Positions 54,830-63,823 of a DNA stretch of 64,000 nucleotides are shown in pieces. The notes under the pieces were generated by a model, which saw only the letters and a program-made list of their open reading frames with translations, had not been told where the DNA came from and made no database searches. Made by a program: the position numbers and the translations under genes. Source of the stretch: JBKBIP01 sp046297495 (lineage in GTDB: Bacteria; Planctomycetota; Planctomycetia; Gemmatales; Gemmataceae); NCBI GenBank assembly GCA_046297495.1, contig JBKBIP010000016.1, positions 58,550 to 122,549 on the forward strand, written 5' to 3'. Position 1 is the first letter of the stretch. Each line of letters opens with the position of its first letter.

Positions 54830-56194
54830 ATGAAAAAGACTTGCGCTATCCTCGTCTTGATCGCCTGGGGCAGCTGGTGGACTTGGGGGGGGCGGTGCGC
54901 GGATCCGTCTAACGCCGCGCCCATGCCGGATGGCATCCCGGAACAGGTGCGCCAGAAAGATACCACCCCCGATCCGCATTTGCTCGGCTGCGAGATGCCC
55001 GCCGAGGAAAACGCCGCGCTACTCCGGCAGCAGCTGTTGCAGCGTCTGGGCGTGGACCGCTGGCATGAAGCCGGTTTTCGCGGCCAAGGGGTTAAGATCG
55101 CCCTGCTCGATTCGGGCTTTCGCGGCTATCGCGCGCACCTGGGCAAGACTTTGCCAGCCAAGGTACGGACACAATCCTTTCGCTTTGACGGCCAACTCGA
55201 AGGAAAAGACAGCCAACACGGTATCCTGTGCGGCGAGATTCTGCACGCCCTGGCCCCCGAGGCGGAGTTGCTGCTGGCGGCTTGGGAGCCGAACAACCCC
55301 GCACAATTCCTCAAGGCGGTTCGCTGGGCCAAGGAACAGGGCGCCCGTGTGTTATCCTGTTCCGTCATCATTCCCAGCTGGAGCGACGGCGCGGGGGGGG
55401 GGCATATCCATCAGGAGCTACGGGGCATTCTCGGCACGGGAGACGAGCCAGCAGATGTGCTGTTCTTCGCCAGCGCCGGCAACACCGCCCAACGCCATTG
55501 GCACGGCCGATTCCGCGACAACGGCCAAGGCTATCACGATTGGCATGATGGCATCATTGACAATAAGGTATATCCCTGGGACAACCAGCGTCTCTCCGTC
55601 GAATTGTACTGGAACTCCGAGGCCCGCTATCAGGTGGTGGTACAGGACGACGACAGCGGCGAGCGCGTGGCGCAAGCGTCCGCTGTGTGTCCCGGACAAC
55701 ATTACTGCGCCGCGGCCCGCTTCCAACCACAAGCCAGCCGTTGCTACCGCGTGCGTGTGAAGCTGGTTTCCGGCCCACCAGGCCCCTTTCACCTGGTTGT
55801 TCTGGGGGGGCATCTGACCTATCGTCACAGCGCGGGGAGCATCGCGTTTCCGGCGGATGGAGAGCATGTCGTCGCCGTCGGCGCGGTGGACGCGGCAGGG
55901 GAGCGCATGTCGTATAGCTCGTGCGGCGGCGCGGCGACGCCGAAGCCGGATTTCGTCGGCGTGGTTCCCTTCCCCAGCGTCTGGCGGCCGCGCCCGTTCA
56001 GCGGTACCTCCGCCGCTGCCCCACAAGCCGCCGCCCTGGCCGCCCTGTGGTGGTCGCGCCATCCCCACTGGACCGCCGCCCAGACGCGCGCCGCCCTGCA
56101 ACGTCACGCCATCGACCTTGGCCCTCCCGGACACGACATCGAAACGGGACACGGCTTGATCACCCTGCCCACCGCCGGCCTATCGGAGCAGTGA
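54830..56194 (+). CDS. Secreted S8 family (subtilisin-like) serine peptidase
   Basis: A 454-residue protein with a signal peptide (residues 1-23). The catalytic residues are D94 (LLDSGF), H130 (SQHGILCGEI), the oxyanion Asn in FFASAGN, and S394 (SGTSAAAPQAAALAALW). A beta-sandwich-like insert of about 120 residues (YWNSEARYQVVVQDDDSGER) lies between the Asn and Ser motifs, which is longer than in classical subtilisin. The coding sequence has a run of ten G at 55393-55402, a possible slippage site. No propeptide inhibitor domain is obvious. Confidence 0.94.
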   Translation: MKKTCAILVLIAWGSWWTWGGRCADPSNAAPMPDGIPEQVRQKDTTPDPHLLGCEMPAEENAALLRQQLLQRLGVDRWHEAGFRGQGVKIALLDSGFRGYRAHLGKTLPAKVRTQSFRFDGQLEGKDSQHGILCGEILHALAPEAELLLAAWEPNNPAQFLKAVRWAKEQGARVLSCSVIIPSWSDGAGGGHIHQELRGILGTGDEPADVLFFASAGNTAQRHWHGRFRDNGQGYHDWHDGIIDNKVYPWDNQRLSVELYWNSEARYQVVVQDDDSGERVAQASAVCPGQHYCAAARFQPQASRCYRVRVKLVSGPPGPFHLVVLGGHLTYRHSAGSIAFPADGEHVVAVGAVDAAGERMSYSSCGGAATPKPDFVGVVPFPSVWRPRPFSGTSAAAPQAAALAALWWSRHPHWTAAQTRAALQRHAIDLGPPGHDIETGHGLITLPTAGLSEQ

Positions 56195-56384
56195 CATTAT
56201 CTTAGTCAGGAAGTTAGCAGGCTGGATGAGAAATCCGGTCCACGAGCGGATCATCCGGGCTGGAGTCAAGAACAAGATACTGAGATTTTTTTTTGCAAGA
56301 TTACATGGCAATTAACGTGTGGGAGGGTGTATCTTAGAAAGATGATTGATCCGTATTCGGAATTCCAGCAGTTGAGGGCCTACC

Positions 56385-56783
56385 ATGTCACTTACATCCC
56401 CTACTCACCTGAAATGTCAGCTGGAAGGTGAGGTATTAGTCATCACCTTGACCGAGCAAGAATTGCGCGGTGAGGACTTGACGGACACCGTCTTGCAAGA
56501 GCTGCAAGAGGCCGTGGCCAGCGCGCCTTCCCCATTGAAGATTGCGCTGGACCTTCAGCAGGTGAAATTCGTCACCAGCTCCGGGCTGGCGATGTTGTTG
56601 CGCTTTCGCCGTTATGTCCGGGAACAAGACGGCCAATTGTTGCTCTGCGGCTTGTCCCCGTTGGTGGCGGAGGTGTTACTCACCACGAAATTGGCGAGTT
56701 CCACCCCCTCGATGGTGATTCCTTTCGCCATGGTCCCAGACGTGAACGCGGCCTTGACGCACTTCACCAAGCAAGCGTTCTGA
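56385..56783 (+). CDS. STAS-domain anti-sigma factor antagonist-like protein
   Basis: A 132-residue single STAS domain: LEGEVLVITLTEQELRGEDL, then LKIALDLQQVKFVTSSGLAM (the phosphorylatable S-S-G-L region) and REQDGQLLLCGLSPLVAEVL. The ATG follows GAGGG. No anti-sigma kinase is adjacent, so the partner is unknown. Confidence 0.92.
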   Translation: MSLTSPTHLKCQLEGEVLVITLTEQELRGEDLTDTVLQELQEAVASAPSPLKIALDLQQVKFVTSSGLAMLLRFRRYVREQDGQLLLCGLSPLVAEVLLTTKLASSTPSMVIPFAMVPDVNAALTHFTKQAF

Positions 56784-56960
56784 ATCGCCACTTGTCTCTT
56801 CTAGCCGGTCCTGGATTGCTTCTCAATCGAAGGTGGGCGCCACGCGGTTCCCGCCGAGGGGGCGTTTCGGCTTGTTGGAATCCCTTTCTGGGCATGATCC
56901 CTCTAAAATAGGGATAGGTTGTGAAAGAGGGTTTTATCGCCGAAGAAGAGAAAGGACCGG

Positions 56961-57656
56961 ATGATGTTTTTCGATCCGATGTATTTCCTCTTTCTGGCTC
57001 CCGCCATCTTGTTGGCCATGTGGGCGCAGTGGCGCGTGCATAGTGCCTACCATCATGCCAGCCAAATTCCAGCCAGTAGCGGCTTCACCGGCGCCCAGAC
57101 GGCGGCCCACATGCTGGATACCGCTGGCGTGCGTGGCGTGCGCGTCGAGCCAGTCGAGGGTTTTCTTTCCGATCATTACGTGCCGGGAGAGCGGGTTTTG
57201 CGTCTAAGTCCTGGCGTGTACTCGGCGCGCTCGTTGGCGGCGCTGGGTATCGCCGCCCACGAAGCCGGCCACGCCTTGCAAGACGCCACGCGCTATCCGC
57301 TGCTCGTGGTGCGCAACGGCTTGGTTCCTTTGGCCAGTATCGGCAGTAACTTGTCGTGGGTGTTGATCTTGGCCGGTTTCTTCATGCAATTGGCCGGTTT
57401 GATCTACCTGGGGATCGCCGCCTTTTCGTTGACCGTGCTCTTCCAGCTCGTCAATTTGCCCGTGGAGTTCGATGCCAGTCGCCGGGCGCGGCTAGCTTTG
57501 GTCCAGGGCGGCTTGATCTCTCCCCGTGAAGAGGCCGAGGTTGCCCGTGTGCTGAACGCCGCCGCCATGACCTACGTGGCCGCCACCTTGACCAGCGTGT
57601 TGACGCTGCTGTATTTCCTGTATCGCGCCGGTTTCTTCGGCGGACACCGGAATTAA
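56961..57656 (+). CDS. YugP-type zinc metallopeptidase (membrane)
   Basis: A 231-residue protein. An N-terminal membrane helix (PMYFLFLAPAILLAMWAQWR) is followed by a soluble part with HYVPGERVLRLSPGVYSARS and the zinc motif H100-E-A-G-H104 (AAHEAGHALQDATRYP). Two further membrane helices and a third His/Glu-region NLPVEFDASRRA follow. The family is a neutral zinc metallopeptidase of unknown substrate. The ATG follows AAAGGA. Confidence 0.95.
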   Translation: MMFFDPMYFLFLAPAILLAMWAQWRVHSAYHHASQIPASSGFTGAQTAAHMLDTAGVRGVRVEPVEGFLSDHYVPGERVLRLSPGVYSARSLAALGIAAHEAGHALQDATRYPLLVVRNGLVPLASIGSNLSWVLILAGFFMQLAGLIYLGIAAFSLTVLFQLVNLPVEFDASRRARLALVQGGLISPREEAEVARVLNAAAMTYVAATLTSVLTLLYFLYRAGFFGGHRN

Positions 57657-57661
57657 GGAAA

Positions 57662-57785
57662 TGTCGAACCCTAACTTCCCGATGTCGTGGAAGCGTGATT
57701 CAGCGGTTCGCGCCCCCGCGCCCGCCCACGCGAAACGCTGAATCCACCAGCCCCATCGGGAAGTGATGATTCGGCGTTTTCTAAA
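57662..57785. repeat. MITE-like nested inverted repeat, copy 2
   Basis: Outer arms gtcgaaccctaacttcccgatg (left, from 57663) and catcgggaagtgatgattcggc (right, 57754-57775) share an 11-bp perfect core. The inner palindrome arms are 57696-57712 and 57729-57745 (gattcagcggttcgcg / cgcgaaacgctgaatc). The right half matches copy 1 at 50556-50677. The element ends about 90 bases upstream of the next gene. Confidence 0.8.
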
Positions 57786-57874
57786 TCTCGCTCCGTGCCG
57801 CACGAATAACTCGTCAGCACCGCTTCCCTGATTCCGCGGCGCCGTGCCGTTCCTTTGCCATGAGGTATCCCAAG

Positions 57875-58834
57875 ATGAGAAACACATCGCGCCTTCTGGG
57901 TTTGCTGATCGGTCTGTTATTCGTGGGGCAACCAGCCTTGGCCCAAGCGCCGCTCGCGCCGCTCCCCAAACCGGAACCCAGCAAGTTCCTGCGCCTGCTG
58001 CGTAATGATCAGAAAGAACCCATCGCTCTGCAAACCACCATCACCCGCTACGTGCCGGCCAAGGGAGAAGGAGGCGTGGTGGTGGACCTGATCGGCGTGG
58101 TCCACATCGGCGACCGGGACTACTATGAGAAGCTGAACAAACACTTTGAACAATATGACGTTCTGCTTTATGAGCTGGTCGCTCCCAAGGGAATGGAGGT
58201 TCCCAAACGCGGCCAAAAGAGTGACAACCCCCTTGCCCTGCTGCAACAGCTCGCCAAGTCGGTGTTGGACCTGGAAGGGCAGATGGATCACATCGACTAC
58301 ACCAAGAAGAATTTCGTCCACGCCGACCTGTCCCCGGAGGAGATGGCCAAGATCATGCGCGAACGCGGCGACGACGAAGTGACGCTGATGCTGAGCATCA
58401 CCGCCGACCTGCTGCGCCAATACAATTTGCAGCGACGGGAAATGCCAGACAAGCCAGCGCCAGTGGTGGATCTGGAGGATGACTTCCTCACCCTGCTGCT
58501 CGATCCCAGGGGGCCGGCCAAGCTGAAGATCATGTTGGCCCAACAGTTCGAGACGCTGGATTCCCCCGACGGCGGCTTGGGACAGACCATTAACACCATC
58601 TTGATCAGCGACCGCAACCAGGCGGCCATGAAGGTGTTCCAGAAGGAATTGGCCCAGGGGAAGAAAAAGATCGGCATCTTCTACGGCGCCGCCCACATGC
58701 CGGACTTCGAGAAACGATTGCGCGCGGATTGGGGCTTGAAGAAGGACAGTGAACAATGGCTGACCGCCTGGGACCTACGCCGCAACCGCAGCGCCTTGGA
58801 AGGGGTGCTGCGGATTTTGGATCAATTGCCGTGA
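57875..58834 (+). CDS. TraB/TIKI-like secreted protein
   Basis: From ATG 57875, chosen because GAGGT lies 8 bases upstream, the product is 319 residues; an ATG 15 bases earlier is in the same frame. A signal peptide (LLGLLIGLLFVGQPALAQAP) is followed by the TraB-fold core: VVVDLIGVVHIGDRDYYEKL, YDVLLYELVAPKGM and a C-terminal KKKIGIFYGAAHMPDFEKRL. TraB/GumN/TIKI proteins are putative metalloproteases or erythromycin-esterase-like folds; catalysis here is not demonstrated. Confidence 0.85.
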   Translation: MRNTSRLLGLLIGLLFVGQPALAQAPLAPLPKPEPSKFLRLLRNDQKEPIALQTTITRYVPAKGEGGVVVDLIGVVHIGDRDYYEKLNKHFEQYDVLLYELVAPKGMEVPKRGQKSDNPLALLQQLAKSVLDLEGQMDHIDYTKKNFVHADLSPEEMAKIMRERGDDEVTLMLSITADLLRQYNLQRREMPDKPAPVVDLEDDFLTLLLDPRGPAKLKIMLAQQFETLDSPDGGLGQTINTILISDRNQAAMKVFQKELAQGKKKIGIFYGAAHMPDFEKRLRADWGLKKDSEQWLTAWDLRRNRSALEGVLRILDQLP

Positions 58835-58896
58835 TCAGAAGCGGTCAGCGGAAGGTGAATCGTTACCGTACCATTTTCCCAGCAGCCGCTTCACCC

Positions 58897-59775
58897 TCAG
58901 TCCTTCCGAAGCGGTCGTTGGCCCCAGGGGATGGGCATGGTGGGCGGTTGGCGGTGGCGGTCGCGGCGTGGGTCGGGGGGACGGTCCTTGAACCAGGTCA
59001 CGAAGCGCGTCAATTGCTTGACGGCCTCCTCGTAGGCTTGTTGGCCTTTTTCGGCGCTGGCCAGTTCGGCCTCCCCCAGCACGCCGGTTTCCGAATAGCT
59101 GCTGGTCCAGGAAATGATCGTGGCGGGGCCGTGGCCGAACAGGTCCACGTAGTTGAAGGGGCTGTTTTCCTCATTGAAGCTAATGACGCCGCTTTTGATC
59201 TGGTCCTTGCGCACGTTGTCGCCGTCGAGATAGAGATACAAGGATGTCTCCAATTCGCAGGCATGGGCGCAGCCGCCGGGGAATTTGCTCTGCCGCCAGC
59301 GGGGTAAGAATTCCTTATCGACTGTCAGCAGCTGCCACCAGGCGGCCAGGATGCACTCGGCGTCGGTTTCCAAGTTGGTGCGCCGGGCCACCAGATCAAG
59401 ATTCGGCATGTTGGAGCCGTGCCCATTGAGCAGCACGATCTTCTTGAAACCGTGATAGGCAAGAGACTTGGTAATATCCAAGACATGGTGCATGAAGTGT
59501 TCAAAATCGTTGTTGATGGTGCCGGGAAAATCCATGACATGCCCGGTGTAGCCGTAACAGACGGTGGGCAGCACCAGCATCTTGTCGGGAATCTGCTTGC
59601 CAGCGCCGCGTGCGATCTCGGTGGGACAGATGAGGTCCACGTCCAACGGCAGATGCGGCCCGTGCTGCTCGACGGCCCCGCACGGCACGACGCACACTTT
59701 GCCCATCTCGATGGCGTCGTTGATCTCCGGCCAGGTCAACTTCTCGTAACGGTACTCGGTCGCGGCTCGGCTCAT
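58897..59775 (-). CDS. Creatininase family protein
   Basis: A 292-residue protein. Creatininase-family metal ligands are GAVEQHGPHLPLDVDLICPT, then LLNGHGSNMPNLDLVARRTN and GCAHACELETSLYLYLD. The family includes creatinine amidohydrolase and mycofactocin MftE; the substrate here is unknown. A C-terminal Arg/Pro-rich tail is longer than usual. It lies 55 bases downstream of the amidohydrolase gene on the same strand, so an operon of two hydrolases is possible. Confidence 0.93.
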   Translation of the reverse strand: MSRAATEYRYEKLTWPEINDAIEMGKVCVVPCGAVEQHGPHLPLDVDLICPTEIARGAGKQIPDKMLVLPTVCYGYTGHVMDFPGTINNDFEHFMHHVLDITKSLAYHGFKKIVLLNGHGSNMPNLDLVARRTNLETDAECILAAWWQLLTVDKEFLPRWRQSKFPGGCAHACELETSLYLYLDGDNVRKDQIKSGVISFNEENSPFNYVDLFGHGPATIISWTSSYSETGVLGEAELASAEKGQQAYEEAVKQLTRFVTWFKDRPPDPRRDRHRQPPTMPIPWGQRPLRKD

Positions 59776-59830
59776 AGGTGCTCCTTGTAACGATTGTCAA
59801 GCTCGCCTGTGGCTCGTTTCGCTAAACTGC

Positions 59831-62800
59831 CTACTGCCCACTAACATCAATGCCCAATGGGGCTTTTCCGGAACGAACTTCCTTCAAGCGTTGCTGATAA
59901 CGCTCATACAGGCGGGTTTGTTTGCTGGTGGGTTCGAGGGGTTTACCGTCGATGAATAGGGCTTTCACTTGTGTTGATGCTTGCAGGATGTCACCGTTGG
60001 TCAGCACCAGGTTGGCGCGTTTGCCGGTTTCGATGCTGCCGAGCTGGTCGGCCACGCCGAGAATCTGGGCCGGGTAGATGGTGACAGCCTTCAGCCCCTC
60101 TTCCGGCGGCAGGTCATAGGAGACCGCCATCGCCGCTTCATACGGAAGATTGCGGGCGTTGCTGTCCCCCTCGGAACGGATGCAGAAACGGATGCCGGCC
60201 TGGTGCAGCTTGGCGGCGCAAGCATACGGCGCGTCGTAGGGATCGAAACTTTCCTGCGGCATGGTCATGACAGCACCAAGAATGACGGGCACGTCCCGTT
60301 TTTTCAGCTCGTCCATGACTTTCCAGGCGTCGATGGCGCCGCTGAGAATCCATTTCAATTGCAATTCATCAGCCAGTTTGATCGCTTCCTCGATGGCTGG
60401 TTGGCGATTGGCTTCGATGACCACCACCTTCTGGCCGCGCGCGTAGGGTACCAGAGCGGCCAGGCGTGGATTGAGCGGCCGGCTCGGATCGAGCTGGCGG
60501 GCCTCGTCGTAGGCCAAGGCTTGCTGGAATAGCTCCTTTAAGCGGCGCACCTTGTCCTCGCGCTGCTTGCGGGCCAAGGCGCGGCCAATCACAGGTGTCA
60601 CTGGATTGCCGGTGAAGACCGGATGTTCCGTGGGGAACTCGACGTTTAGGGCCAGCGGATCGACCACAGCCATTTCCGCCGGCACCCACCCGGCCAGGTT
60701 GATGAGCGCGCTCTGGCCAGCGATGATCGAGCCAGTGGGCCGGGTGACCACCGTGGTCACGCCATTGGCCCGCGTCACCGGGATTAGCTCGGAATCAGGA
60801 TTGACGGCGACGCTGGCCCGCAAGTCGGGTTGGAAGTCTCCCCCTTCGCGGAAATCCTGCGTCTCACGGGCCGAGCCTAGCTCCGTCAGCCCTAGCACCG
60901 TGGCCGCGTCGATCATGCCGGGGTACAGGTGCAGGCCGCGGCAATCGACCGAAGCAGCACCTTGTGGCACTCGATAGTCAGCGACTTGGTCCAGATCGAC
61001 GATGCGCTGAATCTTATCGTTTACGATCAGCACCGCGCCGTTTTTGATCGCCGGGCCAGTCACGGGATGCACGGTGACATTTTCCAGCAAATAGGCGGTA
61101 TCGTTGCGTGGAATAATCGTGAAGCTGTTGTTCGGCGGCGTTGGGCCAGCGGCGGCGAAGGGCGCGGGCGTGAGTTTGTCGCCGCGCTGAAAATAAATTT
61201 CCCCTTCCACCAACGTCATTTCCACCCGGCTGTAACTGTTGAGTGGGTGGCCGTTGAAGATGGCCAAGTCCGCGTCCTTGCCGATCTCGATGCTGCCGAT
61301 GCGCTGCTCCAAGCCGAGCTGCTTGGCGCCATTGAGCGTGATGGTTTTCAGGGCTTCCGTCTCGCTCACGCCGCCGTACTTGATCGCTTTGGCCGCTTCC
61401 TGATACATGTGCCGGACCAGCTCGTTGCTATCTGACTTGAAGCAGACCAACGCCCCCGCTTCGTGCAACAGGGCGGCGGCGTAGGGAATGGCGTCGAAGG
61501 CCTCGATCTTGTACGCCCACCAGTCGGCGAAGAGGCTGCAACTGGCCCCGTGGGCGGCAATCTCCGGGGCGATCTTGTATCCTTCCAGGACATGTTGCAA
61601 TGACTTGATCTTGACACCATAGCGCTCGGCCACGCGCAGCAGCATGAGGATTTCATCGGCGCGATAGCAATGACAATGAATCAGCAAGTCGCCGCGCAGC
61701 ACGTCGGCCAGCGCTTCCAGGCGCAAGTCGCGGCGCGGCTCCACGACCTTTTTTCCAGCGGCGTTGTCTTTCTCATATTGCTCCCACATCCGCTGGTAGG
61801 CTTGGGCCTCGCTGAAAGCGCGGATCAATACGGCCTCGACTCCCAAGCGAGTGTTGGGGAAGCGGCCGTCGGTGCGCTTGACGTTCTCTCCCAGCGCGAA
61901 CTTGACGCCGCGCGGCCCGTCGGTGACAATCAACTTGCTCGCCGGTTCGCCGTATTTCAATTTGATGACAGCATCCTGACCGCCAATGACGTTGGCGCTG
62001 CCGTGCAGGAGGCGTGCCGTGGTCACGCCGCCGGCCAGAGCGCGATAGATTTGCAAATCGTCGCTGTTGATGACATCGCGCACGCGCACTTCCGGCACGA
62101 CGGATAGGGAAAACTCATTGACGCCGCCGGAGATGGAGAAATGGCTGTGCGTGTCGATGATGCCGGGCATGACGAACATCCCCGCGGCGTCAATGACGGC
62201 GATGCTGGCCGGCGCGTTCAGGTTCGGTCCCAGCTCGGCGATCTTGCCGTCCTTGACGAGAATGTCCATCTTCCGCGTGCCATTGGTCACGGTCAACACG
62301 GTGGCGCCGCGGATCAGGACATTGCCGCCAGTGTGTAATTTCGGCACACGGTCGGATTCCAGCTCGGTCGGTTGTTCCTTGACCTCTTTCTTTTTCGGGT
62401 CGTCAGTCTTAGGTTTGTCATCTGTCTTGGGTTTCTCTTCTTCTTTTTTGGGAGCGTCACCAGGGGCCTTACGGTCCCCGCTCGCCGGGGTTTTCGAGGG
62501 TTGGGCGTATTCGTAGCGCACGCCATCGACAAAGACATAGCACAACTTGCTCTTGGCGTCGTGGAAGTCGCCTTCGGTGACAATCAGATGAGCGGGCCGG
62601 CCAGCGGCGAGGCGGCCCAGCAACGGCTCGCTTCCCAAGATGCGGGCGGCATCCAGTGTCAGTGCCTTCAGGGCGGCGTCGGCGGGCAGCCCTTCGGCGA
62701 TGACTTTCCGCAGTCGGTCGCGGAACTTTTCCGGCTTGTCCAGGCCAGCGCCGCTGAACGTGAATGGAATCCCTTGCTGGTGCAAGATGACGGCGGTGCG

Positions 62801-63823
62801 GATTTCCTCGTTGAGCTTGCGTTTGTTGTCTTCCTGAACCCGTTGGGGAAGTAGCTTTTCCCGTTCGGGAACCGGCTCTGTCCAATCGAGCCGCAGAATC
62901 ACCGGCACGTTCTCCGCCTTGAGCCGATCCGCGACTTTCCACGCTTGATTGCCGCCATAGATGATGGGACGCAGGTTAAATTCCTGGGCGAAATCGAGGG
63001 CGCGATGGATGGCGTCCTTGGTATCCGCCTCGAAGATGACGGGAATATGCCGTTGCAGAATGGGGTTCAGCTCGGCCAGGGCGGGATCGAGCGGCGGGCG
63101 CGGGCCGAGGCCCCCGTTCTTTTCATAAGCATCCCACAGGCGCTGATAGTGACCAGCATCGAGCAGCGTTTGCCGAGTGTGGGCGATGATCCCCATGAGC
63201 GACCGTGGATAGCCCAGGCCAGGAACGCCACGGAACGCGGCATGTTGGGCCACTGGCGCTCGCAGCACCGCCTCGCGCGGCGGCGCGTCGTTCATGCTCA
63301 CCAAGGCGCTTTGCCCGGTCAGGATGCCCCCCTCCGGTGCGACCAAGTGGGCCGTGAAACCGAGCTTGCGCCAGGCGTCGGCCTGGGCGGCGTCCGGCTT
63401 CAGAGCCGAGGCGACCAAAAATTCCGGCGTCAAGCCCTTGCGATTGTCTGGCTTGGTGGCGGCCAGGGCCTCGCTGGCATAATCTTCCGGCGCGGGCGCC
63501 CCCGTCTCGGAGCGCCGCAAGGCATTGTCAAACCCCCAATGGCTGACGGCATCGACGAATCCGGGATAGACCGTCAAGCCTTTGCCATCAATCACCAAGG
63601 CATCGGGCGGAACCGTGACGTCCGCCCCCACGGTTTCAATCAGCCCGTCACGGATGACAACGGTGGCCTTGGGCAGTGCGTGCCCCGCTTCAGTCACGAC
63701 CCGAGCATCTCGGATAGCGAACACGCGCGGCTGTAAACTCCCGGTCCGCTGGGCCGGCAACGGCACGAGCAGCCCCGACAGCAACACGCTCAACAAAGTG
63801 GCAATGGCAAGACAGCGTTTCAT
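59831..63823 (-). CDS. Secreted protein with three tandem amidohydrolase modules
   Basis: A 1330-residue protein with a signal peptide (residues 1-25). Module 1 (about 35-475) begins with FAIRDARVVTEAG and VYPGFVDAVSHWG (first His lost) and ends with LGSEPLLGRLAAGRPAHLIV. A Lys/Glu/Pro-rich linker follows. Module 2 (about 500-900) is canonical: DTHSHFS (HxH), LIHCHCYRADEI, SLQHVLEGYKI and FKSDSNELVRHMYQEA. Module 3 (about 925-1310) has LYPGMIDAATVLG (both His lost) and ends QLGSIETGKRANLVLTNGD. Only the middle module retains a full set of metal ligands. The fold is that of imidazolonepropionase/prolidase-type amidohydrolases; the substrate is unknown. Confidence 0.93.
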   Translation of the reverse strand: MKRCLAIATLLSVLLSGLLVPLPAQRTGSLQPRVFAIRDARVVTEAGHALPKATVVIRDGLIETVGADVTVPPDALVIDGKGLTVYPGFVDAVSHWGFDNALRRSETGAPAPEDYASEALAATKPDNRKGLTPEFLVASALKPDAAQADAWRKLGFTAHLVAPEGGILTGQSALVSMNDAPPREAVLRAPVAQHAAFRGVPGLGYPRSLMGIIAHTRQTLLDAGHYQRLWDAYEKNGGLGPRPPLDPALAELNPILQRHIPVIFEADTKDAIHRALDFAQEFNLRPIIYGGNQAWKVADRLKAENVPVILRLDWTEPVPEREKLLPQRVQEDNKRKLNEEIRTAVILHQQGIPFTFSGAGLDKPEKFRDRLRKVIAEGLPADAALKALTLDAARILGSEPLLGRLAAGRPAHLIVTEGDFHDAKSKLCYVFVDGVRYEYAQPSKTPASGDRKAPGDAPKKEEEKPKTDDKPKTDDPKKKEVKEQPTELESDRVPKLHTGGNVLIRGATVLTVTNGTRKMDILVKDGKIAELGPNLNAPASIAVIDAAGMFVMPGIIDTHSHFSISGGVNEFSLSVVPEVRVRDVINSDDLQIYRALAGGVTTARLLHGSANVIGGQDAVIKLKYGEPASKLIVTDGPRGVKFALGENVKRTDGRFPNTRLGVEAVLIRAFSEAQAYQRMWEQYEKDNAAGKKVVEPRRDLRLEALADVLRGDLLIHCHCYRADEILMLLRVAERYGVKIKSLQHVLEGYKIAPEIAAHGASCSLFADWWAYKIEAFDAIPYAAALLHEAGALVCFKSDSNELVRHMYQEAAKAIKYGGVSETEALKTITLNGAKQLGLEQRIGSIEIGKDADLAIFNGHPLNSYSRVEMTLVEGEIYFQRGDKLTPAPFAAAGPTPPNNSFTIIPRNDTAYLLENVTVHPVTGPAIKNGAVLIVNDKIQRIVDLDQVADYRVPQGAASVDCRGLHLYPGMIDAATVLGLTELGSARETQDFREGGDFQPDLRASVAVNPDSELIPVTRANGVTTVVTRPTGSIIAGQSALINLAGWVPAEMAVVDPLALNVEFPTEHPVFTGNPVTPVIGRALARKQREDKVRRLKELFQQALAYDEARQLDPSRPLNPRLAALVPYARGQKVVVIEANRQPAIEEAIKLADELQLKWILSGAIDAWKVMDELKKRDVPVILGAVMTMPQESFDPYDAPYACAAKLHQAGIRFCIRSEGDSNARNLPYEAAMAVSYDLPPEEGLKAVTIYPAQILGVADQLGSIETGKRANLVLTNGDILQASTQVKALFIDGKPLEPTSKQTRLYERYQQRLKEVRSGKAPLGIDVSGQ

